Under the pieces are notes generated by a model. That model did no database searches. It had not been told where the DNA came from and saw nothing but the letters and a program-made list of their open reading frames with translations. From Arthrobotrys musiformis (lineage: Eukaryota > Ascomycota > Orbiliomycetes > Orbiliales > Orbiliaceae), in the NCBI GenBank assembly GCA_036971715.1, contig JAVHJL010000012.1, forward strand, positions 1,550,001 to 1,614,000: 64,000 bases of DNA, read 5' to 3'. Shown piece by piece: positions 30,426 through 41,198 of this stretch (position 1 is the first letter of the stretch; each line of letters opens with the position of its first letter). Both the position numbers and the translations under genes were made by a program.

Positions 30426-30563
30426 AGGAATAACGTTAAGACTACATTGCCAATTGATACTAAGTCTCTGTCATATTTCTTTTATTGTAAGATTTCGATT
30501 TCGATAAAGATCTATAATAAGATCCTTAGCATTATTTAGTTGTGAGGCTTTAGGAGTAGGCAT
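30426..30563 (-). pseudogene. Decayed transposase-like gene, first part (split by copia)
   Basis: ATG at 30563 (context aatgcctactcc). The peptide begins MPTPKASQLNNAKDLI and continues with a Leu-Thr-Ile-Lys-Glu-Ile helix-turn-helix-like segment, then TGA. After copia removal (keeping one AGGAA) the same frame continues at 22752. The first 46 codons end exactly at the target duplication. See 22378-22757 for the rest. Right of it lies a T run (30603-30617) near the possible promoter. Confidence 0.6.
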
Positions 30564-30894
30564 TATATAAATAGAACGTATAAGTGATATGGCGTAATTA
30601 ATTTTTTTTTTTTTTTTATTGGATCTGATCTTCAATATGAATTTCGATCTGCGGTTTGATCGTACATACCACAGGATGGTTTGTTCCTGCACGTTGATCA
30701 GTTTTTTGAGGATTATACTATCGATCGGACTTTCTAACGCAGTTTATGCAAATTGTGTAACGATACAATACGAGACTACTAATCCACACCCTAGCTACTA
30801 TACCTACCAGACTCCGAACCGCATTTTAATCATTCGAGCCATATTCACACATATATTCCACAAACTTTTCAAACATCTTTCTCACCGCATATAT
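30564..30894. other. Non-coding
   Basis: Putative 5' flank of the interrupted transposase gene; T run at 30602-30617. Nothing else seen. Confidence 0.35.
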
Positions 30895-31135
30895 GGAGGC
30901 ACAAGCCGTGAAGCCTGCTGGGTCGACGAAACAGGGGGGTCAGTCTCCGGAGGAAGGACTCAGGTGACAGGTGGAAATTTGAGGATCCGGTACCTAAAAC
31001 GCCACTAAAATTTGAGGCAGCGGCCGGTACCTCGGGCAAGGATACGGATACAGGGCTTAACCTCAACAAAATTTTCGAAAGTATAGACAAAATTTTTGTT
31101 ATGGGCTATCAAGAAAACCCACAATATTAGGCTAT
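30895..31135 (+). pseudogene. Unknown coding relic
   Basis: Two plus frames look coding: EAQAVKPAGSTKQGG (30894 on) up to a TGA at 30964, and then a third frame KFEDPVPKTPLKFEA.. to TAG at about 31125 (LNLNKIFESIDKIF). They look like one decayed Lys- and Pro-rich protein, possibly a retroelement Gag. No family assigned. Confidence 0.25.
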
Positions 31136-31609
31136 CTAGAAGTATAAGGCCGAAACTCATAACATATGCCTAAAATCCGAATTTCACTGCATTCAAAGTG
31201 TCAGGCCTTCATCGCCACGCCCAACTCTGTTGGCCGGGACGCATAGTCGCCTGGCGCCTATTCACATATATAGCGAGATAGTAGTTTAGTTGGTCCATTG
31301 GGGCGGAACAACCTGCGCCCGCACTCGAGTAGCCTCGAGTCAGGCGCTGAGTAAAGGTACTCAATGCAAAGTTATAGAACAATAATGCTGCGGTTTGTTT
31401 CGTATGTATGCATGCATCCGCACTATTTCAACAACAGCAATAGTCTGCAGGTTTGCAAAGTGATCGTATAAATTGCTTTCTAGATAAGATCTGTGAGCCC
31501 AAGGGTCTTGGGCCAATGAAAAATGGTTTACTAACTCGTGCATGAGGACCACGATCAGTTGAATGAACGAAACGCAGACATTCGGGTCACGTCGGGATCT
31601 CAGCTAGAT
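31136..31609. other. Non-coding
   Basis: No gene or repeat seen. Confidence 0.3.
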
Positions 31610-32046
31610 GCCGACGAACGTGACCCTCCCAATGGAGTGATCGATATCTGCGAATCCTGGCCTCGAACTTTCGTCTTGGATATTACGTCGTAAGATATCA
31701 TCTATCAGTATTCCAATTTTCATGAATAGGCCCGAATAAAGAGGTTCGGGCGAAATGGGGAATATAGTTACCATCGCCATCAAACTCATGCTCAACTCCA
31801 ATAGGCTCTATCTGAACCAGAGCGGGAACTACCAACCCAGGAAAACCCGTAGTTGCTATATTTCCCAACGACTATACGGTGATTGCAAGTTTCCGCACCA
31901 TGGCATTTTAGATTCCTGCCATCACCTTTTAAAAGATATTTGTAAAGTTCAGCCCAGAATTTAGGGTCATCAAATGTATGAGTTCTTCCCAGACAATAGC
32001 GGCAGCTTTGGCGTACACTCTCTAGATTATGCGAGCTATCTTCCAT
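31610..32046 (-). pseudogene. Unknown decayed gene with Cys/His-rich segment
   Basis: Minus frame from 32046: a peptide with CRYCLGRTHTF followed by about 25 residues and CHGAETCNH, a Cys/His pattern that could bind a metal. The frame ends near 31790, but another minus frame continues with GFPGLVVPALVQIEPIGVE and FGPIHENWN, so a frameshift near 31850 is likely. No family recognised. The start near 32044 (ATG) is plausible. Confidence 0.35.
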
Positions 32047-32600
32047 TTAATGAATTCATGCTGCATAAACCAGCTGCTGCGATATATATTCAAAATCTTT
32101 GATCAATAGGATCAAGGTTTGATATATATTTATAAACGTTAAACGTCGGCGGGCTGAATTGTTGCAAACTAGCAATGAGTGATGTATAAAGAATTAATGT
32201 AACCTGATCTAGTCTGATGGAAAATATATTGGCCAACATATATATATATATACAGTGTTATGTACTAGAGAGAAGTATTATAGCAATACCCTCGACGAAC
32301 CAGTGAGCTTCAGGTTCCTCTCTACGATGAACACACTAAATACATTCATTAATTTTCATTATTTCTAGGGAAACCATATAATATTAAATATAAGTATATG
32401 CGTGTATTCGGAGAACCTGGCCAGGCCAACATCATTAAAATAGGCTAGCAAGTCAATGAATACGTGGATATAGCCCAGAAAACTATTATCTCCTTACTGA
32501 ACTCTTCAACTGTAACCGAGTAACACCAGGTATCTTTCTACCAGTGTTTGTGTTGCATAGTCGCCCGTAACTCAAGACCACCATATTGTACATAAATATT
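32047..32600. other. Non-coding
   Basis: An (AT)n run at 32240-32253. No gene seen. Confidence 0.35.
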
Positions 32601-32620
32601 AGTCAGTATTCAATTTCAAC

Positions 32621-32845
32621 ATGGACATGATATATTGTGTCGACCGCGTTCCGAATTTGGGGGAATCTAAAGATGCTATTTCCTTCGCTCAGCGCCCTGG
32701 CGGCAAAGGCGCCAATACAGCTGTAGCAGCTTACCCAAACAAGGATCGAGTTGCGTGGCCTCAGATCAAGGCACTCGGGGCGGAGATGCATCTCTGGCTT
32801 CGTGTACGTGATAGTTATCGGGAAGCTACTGAGAAAATTTGGTAA
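32621..32845 (+). pseudogene. Ribokinase-like (PfkB family) N-terminal fragment
   Basis: The first 45 residues match the PfkB sugar-kinase N-terminus: NMDMIYCVDRVPNLGE and the Gly-Gly-Lys-Gly-Ala-Asn signature in RPGGKGANTAVAAY. The usual preceding strand (Gly-Ser-hydrophobic) is missing and the match ends after VAAY; the ATP-binding C-terminal two thirds are absent. In intact enzymes this region contacts ribose. A truncated pseudogene is the best reading. Confidence 0.6.
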
Positions 32846-33184
32846 GAAGCAAGAACTATAGTCGGGAATAGAGGTATACGTGTATATACATGTATCGCCA
32901 TGATAAAAACGAATTAATTCATCGCGTATCCTATCCCTTGTTTGGCCTGAACCCCAGTGCATTGTGAATGCATCGGTCGTATCCAATGATACCCCCATGT
33001 TAATTTTGAGTGAAAGGCTGACGCCATTCTAAGCAGGGTCTAGGATTTGAGATCTCTACAATTTTGAGCTTCAGACGTCATGCATCGGAATCAGCGGTCG
33101 TTCCTGGTTTTGTCATACGCCGTTCGAAGAATATACGGCTAATATACGGTTGCTGGGTTCACCACTCTGTTGTGCTCCCTGGCG

Positions 33185-33430
33185 CTAAACCAGCCCGGTG
33201 CCCGTATTTTGTACCTGATTTTTGTTTGCGACAAGACGACCTTCTAACGGGACCACCGCTCCTCCGACCGATTCATCCATCAAATCTTCATTGCCTTGCA
33301 GCGCCTGAATCAAATTTGCAAAAGAAAGCTCACCCACCTGCCATTGCTCGCACATATCCTCGCTGGGCAGCTGGGCAGGATATTTAAACCCACCCACATT
33401 CCTTCCAGTCGGATAAAGATAGTCCTCCAA
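33185..33430 (-). CDS. Unknown coding fragment
   Basis: About 81 codons on the minus strand after a stop, without a good ATG (TTG is first). The peptide (YPTGRNVGGFKYPAQLP, then ELSFANLIQALQGNEDLMDE) looks protein-like. No family recognised. Confidence 0.25.
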   Translation of the reverse strand: MEDYLYPTGRNVGGFKYPAQLPSEDMCEQWQVGELSFANLIQALQGNEDLMDESVGGAVVPLEGRLVANKNQVQNTGTGLV

Positions 33431-33653
33431 ACCATATCACCATCAAGACTTATACAATCTCTTTGTTCTTCAGCCTACCATAACCCTACTCGAATCCGCC
33501 TTTTTTCAGCGCCGGAACCTAAGATCCGAAGCCAAAAATAAGTATCGCGCGGTCGGCCGCCCAATCCAGTAAGTATCTTGCGTAACCCCCCCTAAACGGG
33601 AATAACCACACAAGCAACGCAAAATACCCAACCACGCGGCCAACCAGGCTCAA

Positions 33654-33884
33654 ATGTCTGATTACGCGACGCAATCTCCCTTTATTTGGGGGCCGGGAAA
33701 AACTATCTTCATTCCCATTAAATTCCTTACGATTGAGCTGCAAACCCTTCGATTTAGAGTGGGAGATGAACAAGAGATATGGGAACCTGAAGAAATCATG
33801 CCGGAAGGAAAAGTAGAAGTGAAACCCCCTGAAGGCATCCAAAATGGCTACAATTTTAAAATCCTTTCCACCATAAAAAAATAA
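33654..33884 (+). CDS. Unknown small ORF
   Basis: 76 codons, ATG at 33654 (context caaATGTCT). It is Glu/Pro-rich in its middle (DEQEIWEPEEIMPEGKVEV). No domain recognised. It may be the first exon or a remnant of a larger gene. Confidence 0.28.
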   Translation: MSDYATQSPFIWGPGKTIFIPIKFLTIELQTLRFRVGDEQEIWEPEEIMPEGKVEVKPPEGIQNGYNFKILSTIKK

Positions 33885-34088
33885 GATCGTAGCAACACTC
33901 CCTTATATTTAAATCTGGACATTTTCTGAGAAGTACTTGCCATTGTCGCCGACTATGTTGCCGGAGGCCTTGTACCCGCACATAAGATACTGGCCACCAC
34001 CACATTTCCGGTTGTAACAACCGAGCTCAGAGGTACCCTTCCAAATGACCTGGGTGAAATGGCTAGTGGAAGCCTAATAATAAAGGTG

Positions 34089-34490
34089 TTAGCACAAACG
34101 GCAAATGGGAACCACAGGAACATCTTGTTCTGACCTTGAAAAGATGCAGCTGCAACTGTACTTTGTTGCTGGGATGAATCCTGGCTTCGACCTAGGCTTA
34201 CCCGTATTTCTACGAGTTGCCCTTGCGTTCTTCTCTATAAGTAGATCCCGAAGCATGAAGGTCTGCAATTGATTAAAGGTCCAGTCCGTATCCTCAGGAC
34301 GTACAGTTCCTACCAATAGACGGGTATAGATATCGATGGATACGTCTGAGAGCGAAAAGGGTGCCCCCAGCGCTGCGTTCGTAAGAACAGGGTCATCGAA
34401 TTCACCTGCAGTGAGCTCCCGGCGCTCTTTCTGTATCTGCGGGACCTCCTCAAAGTACTTATGTACGGCTGTTTAGGTATCAGGGTTGTC
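34089..34490 (-). pseudogene. Copia Gag fragment
   Basis: On the minus strand: IQKERRELTAGEFDDPVLTNAAL.., then IYTRLLVGTVRPED and LQTFMLRDLLIEKNAR. This parallels the Gag of the copia at 23.1 kb (VQKERRAAAEGGFDDN.., LKDYMLRTLIVERNAV). Only about 130 residues of Gag remain; no protease or LTR adjoins it. It ends in a short unrelated frame. Confidence 0.75.
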
Positions 34491-34740
34491 TATTTTGATA
34501 CTAAGTGAGTGAAGACGAGTCTCCAGTATAAGAACTTGAAGGCCCCTATGGAGCCCTCTAGGCTATAGGAAGACCTCTAAGAAGGTCCCTAGGAAGACCC
34601 TTAGGAAGGCCTTTAGGAAGGCCTCTTAGATGTTGTATTAAAATTCAGACTTTTTGAACTTTTGTGTTTGCGAAATCCGTCGTTTTGTTATGGTTTATCA
34701 ATTTTGTGTGATTTTGTGCTATTTTATATTTTGGCCCTAG
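34491..34740 (-). other. Low-copy 12-bp tandem repeat and AT-rich flank
   Basis: 34550-34628 has about six degenerate copies of an AGGAAG(A/G)CC(T/C)(C/T)T unit. No gene seen. Confidence 0.45.
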
Positions 34741-35062
34741 GTGGTCTCTACATGCGATAGGAATTGAGCAGTTGGTTCGTGCAATCTTTGTAATCGATAA
34801 CTCACTGAATTCCACGTAACACTGCGCACGAGACTCGACACATCAAAAGAAACCCAAGGCCTGGATTTTTTGGCCCTCAAAACACATGCATGCCTACGGC
34901 TGAACGGGATCAAAAATGCACAAAACCCCCATCTTGGCATTGCGGCTGAGGGCGTGCGACGACATTGTGGATTTGATATGGCTGGTGGTGGTGGTGGTAG
35001 TGGTGGTGGTAGTGGTGAGGTAAAGCTAGCGATAATTTTATTTGGTTTCTAATTATTATTCA
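34741..35062. other. Non-coding with GGT run
   Basis: (GGT)n-rich run at 34982-35018; otherwise nothing. Confidence 0.3.
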
Positions 35063-35064
35063 AC

Positions 35065-35330
35065 GAGATAATTTTTTGTTGGGGTATTTGGTTGCAGGGG
35101 TAAGCGAGCCCAGTGTAAAGGTCTAATATTTTTGAATTATTTTTAAATTATCCTGTTTTTTTCTAATTATTTTCAAATCTTATTTGGTTTCTAATTATTA
35201 AAGAGAGATAATGTCCTTCCTTTATTTCCCTTACAACCATACCCCAACAAAAAATTATCTTCTGAAACCAAACTTGAATCCGTGCGTACCAGCCAAGAGC
35301 CCAAAGTTGAGCCCCATGATGTAATGCCCA
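35065..35330 (-). repeat. MITE-like relic related to 39261-39481
   Basis: 35067-35118 is nearly the reverse complement of 39309-39355 (phrase ggttgcaggggtaagcgagc). 35283-35329 matches the right terminal repeat of the 39-kb element (gccaagagcccaaagttgag, ending aatgccc). Orientation of the two parts is inconsistent, so this is a rearranged or nested relic. Confidence 0.6.
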
Positions 35331-35396
35331 CAGCAACTAAGTTAGCACTTATTTCGGCACCATCAAGTTGAATAAGATTTAAGTTAGATAAAAGCG

Positions 35397-36077
35397 TTGA
35401 ACTCTCCCATAAAAAAACCACTGGCACCAGAGATTCGGAATATCATCTCTTTCAATAGAAATTCAATGATGTATTTCTATCAAAACCCTCGACAGACTCA
35501 CGATTTGTTCCGATCTGGTACAAATATCCGAATAACAGCTAGACAAGTCAACCAGCATAATAGATGCGAGTATGCACACCCCGAATCTGTTCGCTCTTGG
35601 GCTCCTACTAGACAATATTGGCGTCCGCCGACTCTCCAATCGCAAAATCGAGGTTCCTATCAGCTTGAACACCAATTGAGGAATATAAACAACCCCCCTA
35701 GCCACCAGGTATGCACTATTACAAAAGATTCTCCTAGCTGGTCTCGTACCCAGCTCCTAGCCATTTGCATATAGATTCAGGGAATTTGCTGATCCAAGTG
35801 ATAGATTCCGACGGTAGTGCAAACTATTCGTCCCCAAATTGAAGAATTGTCTGATGTCCATGAGAACGGGGGGTCGGTGAAAAACGAGCAAATTGATGTG
35901 ATGCACCAAGAGAAACCCTCTCATCAATCACATCCTGTAAGACTTCGGAAACCCCGTTTACTTCAGGAGATACGCGATCTTGAAGCTGGGAGAAAACAGG
36001 TATATTCCTGGGCGAGAAAGAATCAACAAAGAAGAAGTAAAGCTCGAGGGAGAAAGCCAAGATCTCCTAGAATTTGA
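35397..36077 (+). pseudogene. Unknown decayed gene
   Basis: Two open stretches in the same frame: 35397-35774 (Arg/Asn/Tyr-rich, with RSGTNIRITARQVNQH) and 35817-36077 (VRLRKPRLLQEIRDLE then Lys/Arg-rich). Four stops separate them. GTATGC at 35709 and ATAG at 35774 could be intron borders but leave stops, so decay is likelier. No domain recognised. Confidence 0.25.
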
Positions 36078-36648
36078 AAGGGTCTTATTTTTGCGTTATG
36101 TTGAAAAATTTTACCGTTTATCTTATCTTATTCGTAGGGGAGTGCATTTCAGTCCCCCATGTTTTGCTAGATCGGTCCCCCTCCACTGGCACGTTAGTTG
36201 CAATTTTTTCACGTATTTGTCATTGATTTTCTTTATAATTCCTCAACAACTATCTCATTAAAATTCATCAAAACTCTCAGAAAAATACTTACCTGTCTGC
36301 CATGTGACTTCACTTAGTAAAGCGTATATGAAAGGGGCCGCCGAGCAATTTTAAGGGGGCCGTGGAGTAATTCCCTAGGTTATATACAACCTGAATGGGA
36401 TGTTTCCATTCGCATTTCAACAGCCCAATTTTGTGTCCTGCCTGGTAGCTTCCACAATGAGTGCCAATTCCCGAGCCAACTCTTTCTGGTCACGAGACTG
36501 TGCCAATTCTACTCCGCCGGGCGGTCCAACACTTTCCAAAACAAATGGGCCCTGCACTCGGATAAAAGAGGCCTAACTACTACCGGCCAGTGGCGGTGTC
36601 CTTTTTGAGAGCAAGCCAGCGGTTTAAGTTGTCTGCTAGTTTTGATTA
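36078..36648. other. Non-coding
   Basis: No gene or repeat supported. Confidence 0.3.
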
Positions 36649-36704
36649 GGGCATTATATTGGACTCGGCTTTGGGCTCTTGGCGGGTCCGCACAGACAAC
36701 CCAG
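36649..36704 (+). repeat. Solitary MITE terminal repeat
   Basis: Begins gggcattatattgg after a TA, then ttgggctcttggcgggtc. Matches the left end of the MITE at 39261. No matching right end nearby. Confidence 0.6.
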
Positions 36705-37496
36705 ATCAAAATTTGTATGACAAAATCACTGGCACAAATTAAAATAGTTCAACAAGTTCAACAACAACAATAACTCTGCCAAAAAAAATCATAAAAATAT
36801 AATTTTAATATAACAACTTTTATATATAATAGTTTCAAGTTTGAGTAGGCCAGTATACTAGTTGTGATTTTATTGAGTTATCAACTAGACTGAACGCTGG
36901 GGCGGCTGGGCTAGGCGAAAACATAGTTTTGAGTAGCTAATCTATCATATCTTCTTCCAGAACCTTTCGCCTCTAGGTCCGAGGCGACCTTGGATTTGCC
37001 TTTGAAATAATAAATCAAGAAAATCGGAAAAAACTTGCATATACATAAATAAGTGTTTGAAAAATTTTATGAATGTTTAATATTTTTTAAATTTTTTTTG
37101 AAGTCAAAGATTTTGTTGGGGTGCCAACTTGAACAATTACGAAACAGAGTCATCTCCGGGATGGAACGGCAGCTGCGACAGCAACCAAAAGTTACAGGAC
37201 ATTGTCATTTCTTCGGACGCAAGCTGCGCCAAAGGGCCTGCTTGTATCTTCGTAATTCCGACCGATTTAATTAGGTTTATGACTGTTTGAAGGTCACAGT
37301 TTAGGGCGATACACCGAGAAGCAGGATAAAATCTAACGACAACTGTCTTAAGCGGGACTTGGTGTGAGTTGCCCATCGTGATTGGTATCAAGCTTGAAGT
37401 GTATATAATTAGTATATTAATTATATATAACATGGTGAGCCCCTCAGGCTAGTACGCAATGACATTTTTTTCAATTTTCGAAAATATTCTTAATGA
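36705..37496. other. Non-coding, AT-rich
   Basis: No gene seen. A short ttttgttggggtg phrase (37111-37123) recalls the MITE interior. Confidence 0.3.
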
Positions 37497-37890
37497 TTAT
37501 AGATAACCAAACTCACTGGCTTGAACACGCATATTCGCCAGTGTGAAGCCTGAGCTATTTTCTGAAGTAAGAAATCGATTTTGACCTGCTATTAATACAG
37601 ACAGATGAGGAGGGGGGTTCGAACTTGAAGGGAGGAAAGCTGGTGGAGATGTCTTCGAAAAGGACTTGAAGTAATCGAAGATGGAAAACAATGGTTAGTA
37701 TTTTGCGGCAACGAATTGTTTCGCTAAGTTCGACAAGTTTTTCTTCAACTACGCTTTGGAGGTTTAAATATTTTCTTGCAAGAGAAGGATTTCCAATTGG
37801 AAGGATAGATAAGTCTATCAACGATTTTGATTTCTCTCCCCGGATGGCATAGTTAGGGGTTGTTTTGTTGTTGATGTTCTAGTGTATTAG
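37497..37890 (-). CDS. Possible spliced gene fragment, unknown
   Basis: Minus strand: an acceptor-like ACTAG (37885 region), then a coding-like stretch (KSLIDLSILPIGNPSLARKY). An ACTAAC branch-like motif with CTTCAAG lies about 40-75 bp before a second stretch in another frame (VLIAGQNRFLTSENSSGF..) that stops at 37497. This could be two exons, but the donor was not fixed. No family recognised. Confidence 0.25.
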
Positions 37891-38428
37891 AGCTTTGAGC
37901 ACAATATGTTAGTGCGGGAATTAGATAGAAAACTTAGAGAATTATGCTTTCACAGAATAGAATACATATTGCGTTGCAGTACACACTTCAGGTTTGGCTT
38001 TCCTTTATTCGACATATTGCAGCATGCTTTCGGAAACTTTGTTCGACATTTTATCCTTCACATTGTTACTCTCCTTGGTTCCAACGCCGTGCTCCCCGAT
38101 TAGCACATACTAATCTCCATCGCGACGTGAATTCGAAAAGAGTAGCCACTATAACTACCGGGCTGCCCGCTCACTTCCCCAGCACCGACCGATCTGACAC
38201 GCTACCAAGATGAGCGTGCTTTCCTTCATTCACCAAAAAGGAGGTATTTTAAATGAGTGCCCCTTTTTTAAGCAATCCGATCAATTTTGGAACAGCTATA
38301 CAACTTTGAGCTAGGTATTTTTCGACTCTCTCAATAACTTTGATAATACTATGTTTAGACGGTATACAAAAGCGAGGGAACATGGTTTGCGCAATAGGTC
38401 AGACCATGAAAGAGTTGATAAAGTTGCA
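37891..38428. other. Non-coding
   Basis: No convincing ORF or repeat. Confidence 0.3.
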
Positions 38429-38965
38429 TTAGAGGCTAGCCTTCTTAGTCTGATAATAGTCGTCCCCGAATTGCTTCTTATATTTTCGCAAGAGCTGATT
38501 CGCGTGAAGCCCTGTATTTTCCCTCGCTGAGCGGCGCACAGCTGGCGATCTTATTTTCACCTTAGGAGGGCTAATGCGTGTATCTGCAGTAAACTCTACA
38601 TAGGTGGCATTAGGTTGCTGGTAGTCCAGCGAAGGAGGAGTAGTCTGGTTTCTGATGCCAAGATCACGGCTGCATCTTGGGCAATTACGGCAGATTTGAA
38701 GTTGTCTAAAGCGTTCATCCTGTGTTTGTAAATACAAGAAGGCTGCGGGAGCGCCGGTTAACTTCCATCGGGCTCTATTAAGCTCATACTTTAGATTGGT
38801 AGCGCTCTTTAAGCCCAGTTGAATTATCAGAGAGCTTCGGGCTAAAGTTCGTAGATCTTGGGAATTAAGACTAGTTATTTCTTTAGATAGGGATTTACCA
38901 ACTTCATCAAACTCAAAGTCTTGTTCGATTTTCTTAGATAGCTTTATTTCGGCTGATAGCATCAT
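38429..38965 (-). CDS. Unknown protein, 178 residues
   Basis: ATG-ATG at 38965 to a stop at 38429, intact. The N-terminal half looks helical and charged (SKKIEQDFEFDEVGKSLSKEI). A CRNCPRC cluster lies near residue 95. The C-terminal half is basic (VRRSARENTGLHANQLLRKY). No signal peptide or membrane segment. It may be a host gene or a Gag-like protein of an element; no LTR seen nearby. Family not recognised. Confidence 0.45.
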   Translation of the reverse strand: MMLSAEIKLSKKIEQDFEFDEVGKSLSKEITSLNSQDLRTLARSSLIIQLGLKSATNLKYELNRARWKLTGAPAAFLYLQTQDERFRQLQICRNCPRCSRDLGIRNQTTPPSLDYQQPNATYVEFTADTRISPPKVKIRSPAVRRSARENTGLHANQLLRKYKKQFGDDYYQTKKASL

Positions 38966-39260
38966 GATATTATGGAAAAGAACTATTTTCGTCGATGGAT
39001 ATATACATACCTACTACTACTTATAGAAGTTTATATTGAACCCACATGTGAGTGGCGCCCTAGCAAATTTATCGAAAAGGCGTAACAATAACAATAATAG
39101 CAATAATAAATAGTAGTAAATAATCATCATGATGCATAATAGGAATTTTGACTTAAATTTCTATAATTGTCTTTCCCATTGATTTTGCTATTGTCATTGC
39201 GTTTGTCACTCGTAGAGTAGAAAGTCTTTATTTTATTATTTTATTTCAACTTTCAAGTTA
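38966..39260. other. Non-coding, AT-rich
   Basis: Simple AATA/ATAA-type runs at 39079-39125 and TTTAT at 39228-39246. Confidence 0.35.
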
Positions 39261-39481
39261 GGGCATTACATTTGGCTCAACTTTGGGTTCTTGGCCAGAA
39301 CTTTACACCGGGCTCGCTTACCCCTGCAACCAAACACCCCAACAAAAAATTATATCTCTTAATAACATTTGAAAATAATTAGAAAAAAACAGAATAATTT
39401 AAAATATTAGGTCCCGACTGGGTTATCCGTACGGCCGTGCGTACCCGCCAAGAGCCCAGAGTTGAGCCCAATGTAATGCCC
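39261..39481 (+). mobile_element. MITE with terminal inverted repeats and TA duplication
   Basis: The left end (gggcattacatttggctcaa) and the reverse complement of the right end (gggcattacattgggctcaa) match over about 35 bp. TA lies on both sides (39259-39260 and 39482-39483). Length 221 bp, no ORF. A TA duplication is typical of Tc1/mariner-type elements. Related ends occur at 35283-35329, 36649-36704 and 45852-45887. Confidence 0.75.
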
Positions 39482-39530
39482 TACTCTTGGCGGGTACGCA
39501 CGGTCCCGGTCCGGCACGGATAACCCAGTT

Positions 39531-39851
39531 GAGAATGACATGGGGCGGTTTGGGTCGGTTTTTCCATTCAAAAACCATCCATAGCGGTTTCGGTTTTCTA
39601 ATTAAGAAACCAAACCACTCCAAAAAACGGTCAAACTTTCTCAAAATCGTTAAATTTTTAAAATTATTTATTAAAACCTAATATTTACTACTAATATTTA
39701 AAAAAAAAATTAAAAAAAATTATATTATTTTATTAATAAACCGATCCAAACCAAACCTAATTTTTATTTATGAAAACCGGACCAACCCAAACCGTTCTTG
39801 GCGGGTTGGATTGGTTTGGTTTGCGGTTTAAACCGCCCCCATGTCAATCTC
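39531..39851 (+). mobile_element. Second MITE-like inverted-repeat element
   Basis: The left end gagaatgacatggggcggtt pairs with the right end, whose reverse complement is gagattgacatgggggcggt. The interior is AT-rich with further self-complementary words (ggtttgg/ccaaacc), so the whole 321 bp can form a long hairpin. No target duplication was identified. Confidence 0.65.
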
Positions 39852-40504
39852 TAGGGCTAGGAACCCAAGCCGGTTCTCATTGCAGTATTTGACCTGAATC
39901 TGTTAGAACTACCTCCGAAGCATAGATTGGAATCAATTTCACAGCTCTAGAACATACCGTTTCCGCAACGTCCTTTTTTGAGCCAATGTTGACAACTATC
40001 TGTGCTACCCCACAAAATACCACTTAACAACGCGGATCAGAAACTACGATCCCAGATGTGCTCAGGTGATAAACAGAGCACGAGGAGACAGTTTCGGGTA
40101 ACCTCCGAAGGTCCTCTCGCAAATTAGTTTGGTAGTAGTAGAAAAACTACGAACGGGAAAAAAGGAAAAGAACCATAATAATGAATAAGGTCTCAGTATC
40201 TAGCGTACCGTTGAGGTAGATCTGCTGAATTGCCCTATAGGTAAATCTGATACCCCCCGCCCTGTCGCTGGGAAAGAAATTTTCTGGCCAGGGGTCTGGT
40301 GAAGTTTGCACTAAGTTGCAGCCCCCGCGGCTGTCGTAGGTCAGCTAGGTGGAGTATATGCCTGTTGAAAGCATTTTCCCACTCGAGTACTCCTCGCGGG
40401 AGTCAGAAAGCTAGATTTTTGGTGTAAAAATTTGAAGATGCGAAACTATCGTCGGCTTAAGCGCTTCTGCTAGAGCCACCCGATTTTCCGAATGTACCTT
40501 TAAG
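39852..40504. other. Non-coding
   Basis: No gene or repeat family supported. Confidence 0.3.
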
Positions 40505-40595
40505 CCTACATCAGGAAAAAAACACACTTCCATCCTTCCATCGGATGGAAGGCTCTCCATCGCGCTCCATCGTGCTCCATCGCGCTCCATATTGT
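40505..40595 (-). repeat. GATGGAGC-type dispersed repeat, copy 2
   Basis: Minus-strand copy of the repeat at 10601-10682; includes three GATGGAGC words in tandem and a short palindrome (ttccatcggatggaa, 40537-40551). Confidence 0.7.
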
Positions 40596-41198
40596 TCCTT
40601 AAAAACAAACACCACATCAAAAATAAAGTGTTGTTATATTATTAATGTGTTGTTAATGTGTTGTAAAAAATGTTTGATTTTATAATTCTAAATTCAGTAA
40701 TTAAATGTAAACAAAAAAATTAATATAAATAATTCTGTTTTTTATATTTTGTGAAAACAAAACTTAATTCTCTTCTCTTCACTCCTCACCTGCCTTTTCG
40801 CCGAATGCCTGTGGTTATGAACCAAACCGACGAAAGTTAGCCTATATATCAATAATTTTTATCCCAACAAGACAATGACCGATATTTGTTCATTGAAGCA
40901 GCCATCTGAGCTCATAAGGGCGGCACAGTCACCCAAGAAAATAAGGTAAATGGGGTAAATGTGATAAATAAAGTAAACAGGCTGAAGTATAGATGAGCAT
41001 AGAATGTAGTGATACAACACTAGGCCAACCATTAATAGCTATAAGATCAATGACACCATTTTGAAGCTGGACACCATTCTTTGAGCACTCCCAAACCAGT
41101 CTCATTATCCAGTCTCAGTCTCATATCCAGTCTCAGCTCTTCTCATATCGATGTTTGATCTGTCATAATTTATACAACACAACAACGCAATTCACAAT
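40596..41198. other. Non-coding
   Basis: AT-rich to 40760; three repeats of a ccagtctcag-type phrase at 41095-41140. No gene. Confidence 0.35.
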
